This document shows positions 1-6,096 of a stretch of DNA of 12,304 nt, piece by piece. A program made the translations under genes and the position numbers. Within the stretch, counting starts at the first letter, position 1, and the number at the start of each line of letters is the position of its first letter. The stretch is taken from contig JAJYEK010000103.1 in the NCBI GenBank assembly GCA_021785795.1, positions 1 through 12,304 of the forward strand, written 5' to 3'. The notes beneath the pieces were generated by a model, which was not told the DNA's origin, ran no database searches, and was given only the letters and a program-made list of their open reading frames with translations. This DNA comes from Pseudomonadota bacterium. GTDB lineage: Bacteria; Pseudomonadota; Gammaproteobacteria; Acidiferrobacterales; UBA6901.

Positions 1-1
1 G

Positions 2-373
2 GCCGTGATGGCCGAGCGTCTGGGGCTGTCGCTGCGGGGTTACCAGAACTACGAGCGCGGGGAGCGGGAAATTCCGGTCGTTCTCTTGCAGGCGCTCTAC
101 ACGGTGTTCCAGATCGATCCGGTGTGGCTGCTGACCGGGGAAGGATCGATGATCGTGGCGGCCGAGGCCCGCAAGCTCCTGGATCAGCCCCTCCTCGACC
201 GGGTGGTGGCGGCGGTGGAGACGTTCGAATCCGGATTGAAGCGCCCCCTTCGGGTCGAACACAAGTCCCGGCTCATCGGGCTGCTTTATGAGAAGTCCCA
301 ATTACTCACGGAAGTGGCCGGGGAGAAACTTTCCCCCGCCAAGATGCGGAGTCTCTTGAAACTCGTGGCTTAA
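2..373 (+). CDS. XRE-family (CI-like) transcriptional regulator, 5' end cut by window
   Basis: The reading frame is already open at the window edge. The first visible residues (AVMAERLGLSLRGYQNYERG) are the second half of a helix-turn-helix: in this family the recognition helix and the YQNYERGER segment follow an N-terminal first helix, so the true start lies upstream and the GTG/ATG at 5-10 are probably internal. The next part, FQIDPVWLLTGEGSM, is the typical continuation of CI-like phage repressor DNA-binding domains. The remaining 75 or so residues are helical, with no LexA-like peptidase motif, so this is not a self-cleaving repressor. It is probably a DNA-binding regulator of the island, possibly controlling the next gene, which starts 20 bp downstream on the same strand. 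The family call is firm; the target genes are unknown. Confidence 0.8.
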   Translation, partial: AVMAERLGLSLRGYQNYERGEREIPVVLLQALYTVFQIDPVWLLTGEGSMIVAAEARKLLDQPLLDRVVAAVETFESGLKRPLRVEHKSRLIGLLYEKSQLLTEVAGEKLSPAKMRSLLKLVA

Positions 374-380
374 CCAACAC

Positions 381-386
381 AAGGAG
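381..386 (+). promoter_or_regulatory. Ribosome binding site of the zinc-ribbon membrane protein gene
   Basis: AAGGAG lies 7 bases before the ATG at 394. This near-perfect Shine-Dalgarno sequence fixes the start and argues that the downstream frame is really translated, although its product matches no family I recognise well. Confidence 0.75.
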
Positions 387-393
387 CCAGCTC

Positions 394-885
394 ATGCCGC
401 GCGCACCATGGACGGTCGATACGGAACTCTCTCGCCTGGGGGAAGCGATCCAGGCGCAACAGAAACCCGGTCCGGACCCGAATCCGGACTCTGAGCAGGC
501 TACAGATCACACCCCCAGACAGCACATCCACGGCAGCCGGAACATCCAGGTGGGCGGGGATCTCACCCTCCTTGCCCCTCCTCCCGTCGACCCCGCGCAT
601 CCCGAGGCCTTCCGCTGCCCCCAGTGCCGGCAGCTGACCTACCGGCGCTCGGATGCCTGCACGAATTGCGGGTTCCCTTTGCGTCGCGACCGTCTGACCC
701 AGGAATGGGAATCGAAGCGGCGGCGGCTCGTCACGATCCTGCTCGGTTGCGGGATTCCGGGGTTGCTGTTTCTTACCGCCGGCGTCAAGGATCTGATCGG
801 CGCGGAGCGCCTCCTGGCTCTGGGGGTCGGGGGTGCGTTGGGGGTGGCCTCCGCGGTGGCGGTGCTGCGCATCGTGCAGGGGTGA
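394..885 (+). CDS. Small zinc-ribbon protein with two predicted membrane segments
   Basis: I do not recognise a named family for this 163-residue protein. Residues 1-45 are polar and proline-rich, probably disordered. Residues 47-56 read GSRNIQVGGD, a short motif I recall from uncharacterised phage- and island-borne proteins; that is recollection, not a search result. A zinc ribbon follows, with CPQC at 75-78 and CTNC at 89-92, giving four likely zinc ligands. Residues about 112-131 and 139-158 are hydrophobic and suit two membrane helices, with a basic stretch (KRRR, 108-111) before the first that would favour a cytoplasmic N terminus and ribbon. It follows the XRE gene after 20 bp and has a good ribosome binding site, so the two are probably one transcript. 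A membrane-tethered sensor or adaptor is possible, but no function is assigned. Confidence 0.7.
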   Translation: MPRAPWTVDTELSRLGEAIQAQQKPGPDPNPDSEQATDHTPRQHIHGSRNIQVGGDLTLLAPPPVDPAHPEAFRCPQCRQLTYRRSDACTNCGFPLRRDRLTQEWESKRRRLVTILLGCGIPGLLFLTAGVKDLIGAERLLALGVGGALGVASAVAVLRIVQG

Positions 886-1046
886 TGGCTCCAGTATGAA
901 ATCATTGCGGCGTGATCGACGTTGTCAGCCTGGGTCTCTAGGAAATGGTGGTGTTTCTGGAGCGATCCGCCGAGGCCTTTTCCTCCTGGAAGAGACTTTC
1001 CGGTCAAACCGCGGATTCCTTCCGTTAACGCGTACAGGGACACGAC

Positions 1047-1268
1047 ATGCAAACGTTTAGCATCGAGGAGTGGTGCAGCCGGCTTCAGATTTGCCGCCGC
1101 CAGGCGGAACTGATGCTTGCGCGGGGGGATCTGCCGAAACCCATCCGCATCGGTCGGCTGCGTCGGTGGACGGGTGAGCAGATCGATGCATGGCTCACGC
1201 AGCGCATTGAGGAAGCAGAACAGGGTCCCGCTACCCGTTGTCCCGGCCGTCCCCGGAGGGGACCGTGA
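1047..1268 (+). CDS. AlpA/excisionase-like winged-helix DNA-binding protein
   Basis: This is a 73-residue protein. Residues 4-51 have the layout of the MerR-like winged helix in AlpA and Xis proteins: an N-terminal SIEEW, a helix-turn-helix around 12-27, a LPKPIRIG wing at 29-36, then RRWTGEQIDAWL at 39-50. The last 20 residues are a low-complexity basic tail. The ATG at 1047 is preceded by AGGGA at 1036-1040. AlpA-type proteins act as recombination directionality factors or as activators of integrase or excision genes. Its position next to two recombinase genes, convergent with the decayed one, fits an island-borne excisionase. Whether it serves the intact recombinase, the decayed one, or acts as a plain regulator cannot be told. 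About 160 bp upstream (886-1046) show no gene and no promoter I would defend. Confidence 0.75.
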   Translation: MQTFSIEEWCSRLQICRRQAELMLARGDLPKPIRIGRLRRWTGEQIDAWLTQRIEEAEQGPATRCPGRPRRGP

Positions 1269-1373
1269 ACCGCGCCGCACCGGCCAGGACGTGCTGCCCG
1301 GCCGCTCGAATCTGATCGACCGGCCACCGTGACTTCGCCATCGAATCACGCTGTATCCAGAGAACCACCCGTC

Positions 1374-1931
1374 TCAGCCGATCAACGCCACCAGATCCTC
1401 GGCCCGCAGGTGCGTGTAGCGCTTCAGCATCTGCAGCGTCTTGTGGCCGGTGATGGCTGCGACCTGCATCGGGTTCAGACCTTTCTCGAACAGGCGCGAG
1501 GTTGCCTCGTGGCGCAAGTCGTGAAAGGTCAGCCCCTCAATGCCGGCGGCCAGGCAGACGCGCTCGAACGCCTGACTGATCGAATCCGGTCTCATGCCCC
1601 ATACCTGCCCGTCGAGGCGACGGGTTAAGCTGTCCAAGACCGCCAGCGCCTTCGTGGACAGCGGCACCCGCCTTGGTGTCCCGGTTTTGGTTTCCGGCAC
1701 CCACAACACGCGTGCCTTCCTGTCCACATCCTCCCAGCGCATGGCAGCGATCTCGCCACGGCGCATGGCGAGATTCGGCGTACGCGGCGCGAAATCCCGC
1801 GGACAGAAGGACGACCGCATTGATTTCTGGGTACTTCGCGTTCCGCGGGGCGGGCGCGGTGTGAAGCCACGCGTGCAGCAGTTGTGGCTGCACGCCGGCC
1901 CCTGCAAAGACGCCGAGCCCGTGGCGACCAT
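1374..1931 (-). pseudogene. Truncated tyrosine recombinase (phage-type integrase), N-terminal half lost
   Basis: The frame encodes a well-preserved C-terminal catalytic domain of a phage-type integrase. The key residues are all present, numbered from the ATG at 1931: Arg57 in AMRRGE, Lys82 in TKTG, His137 and Arg140 in HDLRH, His163 in GHKT and the nucleophile Tyr172 in RYTHL. It is closely related to the intact integrase just upstream on the same strand (both have GIEGLTFHDLRHEA and KRYTHLRA / SRYTHLRA). Recognisable homology starts only near 1796. There DFAP runs into AMRRGE with about three residues fewer than in the intact copy. A neighbouring frame holds another integrase-like scrap (EINAVVLLSAGF), which suggests a frameshift. 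Arm-binding and core-binding domains are missing, so this copy is probably inactive. About 280 bp before it (1797-2075) contain nothing I can assign. It may be the leftover integrase of an older insertion. Confidence 0.8.
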
Positions 1932-1991
1932 CCTGCTGCCGGGTGAGGACTATCCGGCAGCGCGCGCCAAGGACGGCGCTACTCGATCAGT

Positions 1992-2025
1992 ACGCAAGAT
2001 ACGTGTACTTCTTCCCACGTTGCGT
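1992..2025. repeat. Imperfect inverted repeat between the two integrases
   Basis: ACGCA (1992-1996) and ACGTG (2001-2005) pair with CACGT (2016-2020) and TGCGT (2021-2025) around a 10-base loop, with a 4-base bulge on one side. No T tract follows on the minus strand, so it is not a clear terminator of the intact integrase gene, which ends 51 bp before it. It could be a weak transcript end or part of an old attachment region, or it may be chance. Confidence 0.3.
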
Positions 2026-2075
2026 GCGTGAAAGGCTGGACAGCATACGTCGCGTCCGCGGGAGACGGCGCGTGA

Positions 2076-3113
2076 TCAGCGCCGCCCCCTCGGCGCCCCG
2101 TCCAAGCGGTCCGCCAGATGATGCGCCCGCAAGTGTGTGTAGCGTGACAGCATGGAAAGGGTGCGATGCCCCGAGATCCGGGCAATCTCCATGGCATCCA
2201 GATCGGTACGCTCGAAGAGCCGCGAAATCGCCTCGTGGCGCAGGTCATGGAACGTCAAACCTTCTATGCCAGTGGCGCGAATGACACGCTTCCACGCCAT
2301 GCTGATCGCGTTTTCGCTCACCCCAAAAACGCTCAAATCGTTGTCGTCGCTGGCCTGGTTACGTCTCACGGATTCCAGCACCGTCAAAGCTTCGCGCGAC
2401 AACGGGACACTGCGGGCCGTGCCATTCTTGGTCGTGGGCAGATGCGCGCTGCGCTGCGTGAGATCCACTCGGTCCCAGTTGAGGCCCGCGATTTCACTTC
2501 GGCGCATCGCCGTGGCGAGCGCAAAACGGATGACCGGCGCGAAACCCTTGCCGGCCGCGATGATCAGCCGCTTCTCCTCACCGTCGTTCAGGCGCCGGTC
2601 CCGACCGGCTGGCAGGCGAGGTCGCGCTGTTTTGGCAAGGGGGACGGGATTGACGAGATACGGCATACCCCAGGCGGTACGGGCCACCGTGTAAAGATGA
2701 GAAATCGAGGCGAGATCCAGGCGAATGGTATTGGCAGACACTCCCTCCCCTTCTCGCTCGCGTATGTACTCAGCTATGTCGGCTCCGCCCAGTTTGGTCA
2801 AGGCAATGCGAGCAATACGGCGCTCAACCAGCGCGTGAAGCCGGTTCCGTTCCGCGACCTGGGCCGAAAGCGCCTTTTTTGGCAGGATCTCACGCTCGTA
2901 CCGATTTAGGGCAGCGCAAAGAAGCGTGCGGTCACCCTCGCGCCGGTCCATCCATTCGCCGCGGTCCATTGTGGCCTCGATCTGCCGGGCCCACTCCTGG
3001 GCGGCCAGCTTGGTATCGAAGGTACCGTACTTCGGACGCTCGCCCACTCGAATGATCTGGGCCTGCCAGACGGTGTGGCCTTGCGGGCCCAGACGTTTGC
3101 GGAAGGTAGCCAT
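2076..3113 (-). CDS. Tyrosine recombinase / phage-type site-specific integrase
   Basis: This is an apparently intact 345-residue integrase of usual length. Residues 1-57 form the arm-DNA-binding region (WQAQI, YGTFDTKLAAQEWARQIE). Residues about 64-160 are the SAM-like core-binding domain. Residues 170-345 are the catalytic domain with the full set: Arg204 (AMRRSE), Lys229 (TTKNG), His289 and Arg292 (HDLRH), His316 (GHRT) and Tyr325 (SRYTHL). The ATG at 3111-3113 has AGGGA four bases upstream. The gene begins about 100 bp from the 3' end of tRNA-Thr and reads away from it, the usual arrangement for an integrase that uses the tRNA 3' end as attachment site. It should catalyse integration and excision of the element that fills the left of the window. 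The target assignment is inferred from position. Confidence 0.93.
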   Translation of the reverse strand: MATFRKRLGPQGHTVWQAQIIRVGERPKYGTFDTKLAAQEWARQIEATMDRGEWMDRREGDRTLLCAALNRYEREILPKKALSAQVAERNRLHALVERRIARIALTKLGGADIAEYIREREGEGVSANTIRLDLASISHLYTVARTAWGMPYLVNPVPLAKTARPRLPAGRDRRLNDGEEKRLIIAAGKGFAPVIRFALATAMRRSEIAGLNWDRVDLTQRSAHLPTTKNGTARSVPLSREALTVLESVRRNQASDDNDLSVFGVSENAISMAWKRVIRATGIEGLTFHDLRHEAISRLFERTDLDAMEIARISGHRTLSMLSRYTHLRAHHLADRLDGAPRGRR

Positions 3114-3117
3114 AGTG

Positions 3118-3122
3118 TCCCT
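3118..3122 (-). promoter_or_regulatory. Ribosome binding site of the integrase
   Basis: On the minus strand AGGGA stands four bases before the ATG at 3113. It supports this start over the other open frame that overlaps the gene's 5' end (2906-3127). Confidence 0.5.
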
Positions 3123-3134
3123 GCCATGGTTGAA

Positions 3135-3173
3135 CTATGGCAAGGCTATGGCAAAAGGCCCTGTTGTGGCAAG
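3135..3173. repeat. Three direct repeats (CTATGGCAA type) between integrase and tRNA
   Basis: CTATGGCAAG (3135-3144), CTATGGCAAA (3146-3155) and TTGTGGCAAG (3164-3173) share the core TNTGGCAA, with starts 11 and 18 bases apart. They lie between the integrase start and the tRNA 3' end. This is where lambda-type integrases have arm-type binding sites and where an integrase promoter and operator would sit. Either role is inferred; the repeats themselves are visible. Confidence 0.5.
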
Positions 3174-3198
3174 GGGTGGGTAGGAAATCTGCTCGAAC

Positions 3199-3211
3199 CC
3201 ATTGATTTCAA

Positions 3212-3214
<3 letters not shown>
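3199..3214. repeat. 16-bp perfect palindrome abutting the tRNA-Thr CCA end
   Basis: CCATTGATTTCAATGG is a perfect inverted repeat (7-bp arms, 2-bp centre). Its right end, TGG at 3212-3214, is the encoded CCA of tRNA-Thr read from the other strand. It lies exactly at the expected junction of chromosome and island. It may be a recombinase core-site element, a short hairpin just 3' of the tRNA, or both. Confidence 0.45.
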
Positions 3215-3289
<75 letters not shown>

Positions 3290-3300
3290 ACAACCCGGGA

Positions 3301-3321
3301 AGCGTACGGAAACCGTACGCT
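3301..3321 (-). terminator. Perfect 9-bp hairpin between the Fur-like gene and tRNA-Thr
   Basis: AGCGTACGG, a three-base loop, then CCGTACGCT form a perfect hairpin 14 bases upstream of the tRNA 5' end and 37 bases past the stop of the Fur-like gene. No T run follows on either strand, so it is not a canonical intrinsic terminator. It may stop or process the regulator transcript, mark the tRNA 5' leader, or bind a protein as a DNA palindrome. Confidence 0.4.
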
Positions 3322-3357
3322 GTCGAAACAACCGCATTGGCCCTATCCGGCCTTGAT

Positions 3358-3825
3358 TCAGATATGACGCATCCTGACGATGACGTCGACCCCTTCCATC
3401 TTGGCGCCCGGGGGCAGCGGCGGAAGACCGGTGATCCGCACGTCTTCGCCATCGATGTCTGTCAGCACTCCCGTGACGACATCATAAAAATGATGATGCG
3501 GAATCATATTGGGGTCGTAAAACACCTTCGTCGGATCAACAATCAGCTGGCGGATCAGTCCCTTTTCCGCGAACAGGCCAAGGGTATTGTAGACCGTTGC
3601 CTTCGAAACCTGCGCCTGTTCATTGTTGACCAGCATGAAGACATCTTCAGCAGAAAAATGCCCTTTGCGCGAAAACAGCTCCCGGGCAATCTCCACCCTT
3701 TGGGCGGTGGGATTGATCCCGTGCTCCCGCAGCATGGCGCCAATTTCGTCATGCGTATAGGTTTTCGCTTCCATGGGCGCGGTATTCATCGGCACGACAG
3801 CGGCAGAAAGAGATGTATGTTGCAT
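3358..3825 (-). CDS. Fur-family, Irr-like metal or haem-responsive regulator
   Basis: This 155-residue Fur-family protein is numbered here from the ATG at 3825. Residues 25-95 are the winged helix: HDEIGAMLREHGINPTAQR, then GHFSAEDVF with the conserved His56, then the recognition helix VSKATVYNTL at 73-82. The dimerisation part starts with VFYD and the His triplet HHHFYD at 110-115. The protein has no cysteine at all, so both CxxC structural zinc sites of classical Fur are absent. That, with the HHHF motif, resembles Irr, the haem- and iron-status regulator of alphaproteobacteria; PerR or plain Fur is less likely. An in-frame TTG at 3861 would add 12 residues that overlap the promoter, and an ATG at 3774 would give a compact 138-residue form. 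It follows thiO on the same strand but has its own candidate promoter and inverted repeat, so autoregulation is plausible. Confidence 0.85.
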   Translation of the reverse strand: MQHTSLSAAVVPMNTAPMEAKTYTHDEIGAMLREHGINPTAQRVEIARELFSRKGHFSAEDVFMLVNNEQAQVSKATVYNTLGLFAEKGLIRQLIVDPTKVFYDPNMIPHHHFYDVVTGVLTDIDGEDVRITGLPPLPPGAKMEGVDVIVRMRHI

Positions 3826-3829
3826 GGAT

Positions 3830-3867
3830 TTAGACCTATTGTAAGTCAAGAACGAGCTCAAGTCTAA
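3830..3867 (-). promoter_or_regulatory. Candidate promoter flanked by an inverted repeat (operator) of the Fur-like gene
   Basis: On the minus strand TAGACT (3866-3861), a 17-base spacer and TACAAT (3843-3838) match the sigma-70 consensus at 4/6 and 5/6 positions. The arms TTAGACTT (3867-3860) and AGGTCTAA (3837-3830) form a near-perfect inverted repeat that overlaps the -35 element and falls just past the -10. A shorter imperfect palindrome, ACTTACAATAGGT, covers the -10 itself. The layout suits repression by a dimeric regulator, most simply the Fur-like protein. Predicted transcription would start near 3831, only a few bases before the ATG at 3825, which leaves either a near-leaderless message or the ATG at 3774 as start. 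Confidence 0.45.
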
Positions 3868-4955
3868 CAGGTCCTGGTCAAACTGAATTGATCAGGATCA
3901 AGCAAAGGCGGTCGGGAGAGCATTAGATCCACGATTAACCGGGCAGATGCCGGCGCAAGCACGATCCCATTCCGGAAGTGGCCGGTATTGACATAGAGCC
4001 CGGCAATTCCCGGGTGCTGTCCGATGTAGGGAACGCCGTCCGGAGATCCGGGCCTCAGCCCTGCCCAGTGATGCTCGATCTGCCAGTCACCAAGCTCCGG
4101 TACCAGGGCACACGCTGCGGCAAACAGCTGCTCCCGTGCAACAGAAGTCGTGGATTTGTTGAAACCTTCTTCTTCCTGGGTGCTCCCTATTAGAATCCGC
4201 CCGTCCCGCCTGGGGATCAAGTACCGGCTCTCGCGCAGCAAAATGTGCTTAAACGGCAGGATCCCTCCGCTGAGTACCAGCATCTGACCCCGCACCGGCC
4301 GCAGTGGAAGGTCGAGCCCGACAGCCGAAAGCAGGGCGGCACTCCAGGGTCCTGCCGCGACCAGGCAGCGGTCAGCACGCAAGATGCCCGAATCCGTGCG
4401 GATCCCGCTCAGTCTTCCCCTTGAAGACTCGAAACCGCGGACGGCAATTCCTTCCCTGATTTCAACGCCCGAGGCTCGCAGACGATGCCCAAGGGCCTTG
4501 AGTAATCGCGGATTCCGGATCTGAGCCACGTCCGGCAGCCTTATTGCCGAACCCAGCCCGGTACACAGCCCGGGCTCGAGCCCCGACAGGCGCTGCGCAT
4601 CGAGCATTTCTGTCGCCAGGCCGTGCGTCCGACACCACTCCATCCCGGCCCGGCGGTCCGCAGCGTCCAGAATCAGCAGGCCCGAGCGCGTCCATTCCGG
4701 ATCAATGCCGGTTGCCCTTCTGAGCGACTCCGCCAGACCCGGATACTGCGACTGGCTCCAGCGCGCAAGCGGAGCGATGGCCTCGGGATACCGCCAGGGA
4801 TAAAGCGGAGAAAGAATGCCGCCCCCTGCCCAGGATGCTTCCGCTCCGACCGATTGCCGATCGAGGATCACCACATGCTCGCCAGCCAGCGCGAGCTCGT
4901 AGGCTGAGAGCAGGCCTATGATGCCGCCGCCGACAACATGCCACGGAGTGCTCAT
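3864..4955 (-). CDS. thiO: Glycine oxidase ThiO (FAD-dependent D-amino acid oxidase family)
   Basis: This 363-residue enzyme should oxidise glycine to iminoglycine, the dehydroglycine donor for the thiamine thiazole ring, in the cytoplasm. The N terminus has the FAD-binding Rossmann fold: VVGGGIIGL at 7-15 with Asp32 ending strand 2. SWAGGGILSPLYPWRYP at 41-57 is characteristic of ThiO. The C-terminal part has HWAGLRPGSPDGVPYIG; its Arg301 lines up by eye with Arg302 of Bacillus subtilis glycine oxidase, which binds the substrate carboxylate. GHFRNGI at 325-331 closes the FAD site. ispH ends 154 bp upstream, and no thiS, thiG or thiE lies in the window. The stop overlaps the inverted repeat of the Fur-like gene. 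Another DAO-family oxidase is possible but less likely. The gap 4956-5109 holds GC-rich short repeats and no gene I can support. Confidence 0.85.
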   Translation of the reverse strand: MSTPWHVVGGGIIGLLSAYELALAGEHVVILDRQSVGAEASWAGGGILSPLYPWRYPEAIAPLARWSQSQYPGLAESLRRATGIDPEWTRSGLLILDAADRRAGMEWCRTHGLATEMLDAQRLSGLEPGLCTGLGSAIRLPDVAQIRNPRLLKALGHRLRASGVEIREGIAVRGFESSRGRLSGIRTDSGILRADRCLVAAGPWSAALLSAVGLDLPLRPVRGQMLVLSGGILPFKHILLRESRYLIPRRDGRILIGSTQEEEGFNKSTTSVAREQLFAAACALVPELGDWQIEHHWAGLRPGSPDGVPYIGQHPGIAGLYVNTGHFRNGIVLAPASARLIVDLMLSRPPLLDPDQFSLTRTC

Positions 4956-5109
4956 CGCCCCAGCCGAACGCGCTGCGGATGCCGGAGAAACGGCTCGGCA
5001 TGCCGGTACTGTCGGTGAGCCTGCGCACTTCCCGCAGCGCGCGGAGACCGCAATGGCGGCTCAGACCCGCGCGCCGCGACACCGGCGGGCTTGCGGGCCG
5101 GAACGCAAT

Positions 5110-6039
5110 TCATGAAGCACTGCGCAGTTCACGCGGCACCGGAAAGATCACGTGTTCAGCTTCGGCGGCCTGCTCGTGAACCAGCACCGCCCCCCACTCG
5201 CGCAGCCGGCATACCACCTGCTGCACCAGGATCTCCGGGGCCGAAGCTCCTGCAGTGAGCCCGACACACTGGGCGCCGGCCAGCCATTCGGCACAGATGT
5301 CCTGGGGGCCATCGATCATGTAAGCGTGCACCCCGAGCGCTTCCGCTACTTCCCGCAGACGGTTGGAGTTGGAACTGTTGGCCGAACCCACCACAAGCAC
5401 CACGTCGCAACGGCTGGCCAGGGCGCGCACGGCATCCTGGCGATTCTGAGTGGCGTAACAGATGTCATCCTTCCGCGGACCTTGGATCTTTGGAAACCGC
5501 GCCCGCAACGCTTCAATCACCCGTGCAGTATCGTCTACCGAAAGCGTCGTCTGGGTAACGAACGCCAGCCTGTCAGGATCCTGCACCGGCACCCGCAGCA
5601 CATCGTCCGGCGTTTCCACCAAATAAATTCCGTCCTGCGCCTGCCCCAGGGTACCTTCCACTTCGGGATGACCAGCATGGCCGATCAGAATGCATTCGAT
5701 GCCGCTGCGGCGGTGGCGCACGACCTCCATATGCACTTTCGTGACCAGCGGACAGGTGGCGTCGAACACCTTGAGGCCGCGGCGTTCGGCCTCGCGCCGT
5801 ACAGCCTGGGAAATGCCGTGAGCGCTGAAGATGACAGTTGCATCATCCGGCACCTGTTCGAGGTTGTCTATGAACACGGCGCCCTTTGCACGCAGCCTGT
5901 CGACGACAAACCGGTTATGCACGACTTCGTGGCGCACGTAAATCGGCGCGCCGAACCGCGCCAGCGCCAACTCGACGATTTCGATCGCGCGGTCCACGCC
6001 GGCGCAGAAGCCGCGAATGTTGGCAAGAATGAGTTCCAT
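5110..6039 (-). CDS. ispH: 4-hydroxy-3-methylbut-2-enyl diphosphate reductase IspH
   Basis: The 309-residue enzyme performs the last step of the MEP pathway. It reduces HMBPP to IPP and DMAPP with a [4Fe-4S] cluster. The cluster cysteines are Cys12 (GFCAGVDRA), Cys96 (DATCPLV) and Cys194 ([10 protein letters not shown]). Substrate-binding residues His41, His74 (SAHG), His124 and Glu126 (GHPEVEGT) are in place, as are the [10 protein letters not shown] segment at 219-228 and GASAPE at 264-269. Length and spacing match the E. coli enzyme. The ATG at 6039 gives the canonical [14 protein letters not shown] start, though no strong ribosome binding site precedes it. fkpB ends 57 bp upstream; the fkpB-ispH pairing is conserved in gammaproteobacteria and suggests co-transcription. 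Confidence 0.97.
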   Translation of the reverse strand: MELILANIRGFCAGVDRAIEIVELALARFGAPIYVRHEVVHNRFVVDRLRAKGAVFIDNLEQVPDDATVIFSAHGISQAVRREAERRGLKVFDATCPLVTKVHMEVVRHRRSGIECILIGHAGHPEVEGTLGQAQDGIYLVETPDDVLRVPVQDPDRLAFVTQTTLSVDDTARVIEALRARFPKIQGPRKDDICYATQNRQDAVRALASRCDVVLVVGSANSSNSNRLREVAEALGVHAYMIDGPQDICAEWLAGAQCVGLTAGASAPEILVQQVVCRLREWGAVLVHEQAAEAEHVIFPVPRELRSAS

Positions 6040-6096
6040 GCAGATGAATCTAGACGATTTAGGCGGACGTGGGACTATTCATCATTATGATCGCGA

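Noticed and set aside
639..1349. Minus-strand open frame of 236 codons
   Set aside because: It runs opposite the zinc-ribbon and AlpA-like genes, which have ribosome binding sites and domains; its own translation shows none.
2166..2909. Plus-strand open frames opposite the intact integrase
   Set aside because: The minus-strand integrase has the complete catalytic set, so these are shadows.
1374..3113. Recombinase-in-trio (RIT) element
   Set aside because: Only two related recombinases are present, one is decayed, and they lie at a tRNA in the usual single-integrase arrangement.
3192..3198. A second GTTCGAG word (minus strand) 3' of the tRNA, like a T-loop remnant
   Set aside because: Only seven bases match and no T stem can form, so it is too short to be called a tRNA fragment or attachment repeat.
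4702..5082. Minus-strand open frame covering the ispH-thiO gap
   Set aside because: Most of it overlaps thiO in another frame and the unique part has no recognisable motif, so no gene is called in the gap.
5152..6090. Long plus-strand open frame of 312 codons
   Set aside because: It lies antisense to ispH, shares no family motif and is explained by the GC-rich third-position bias of the real gene.
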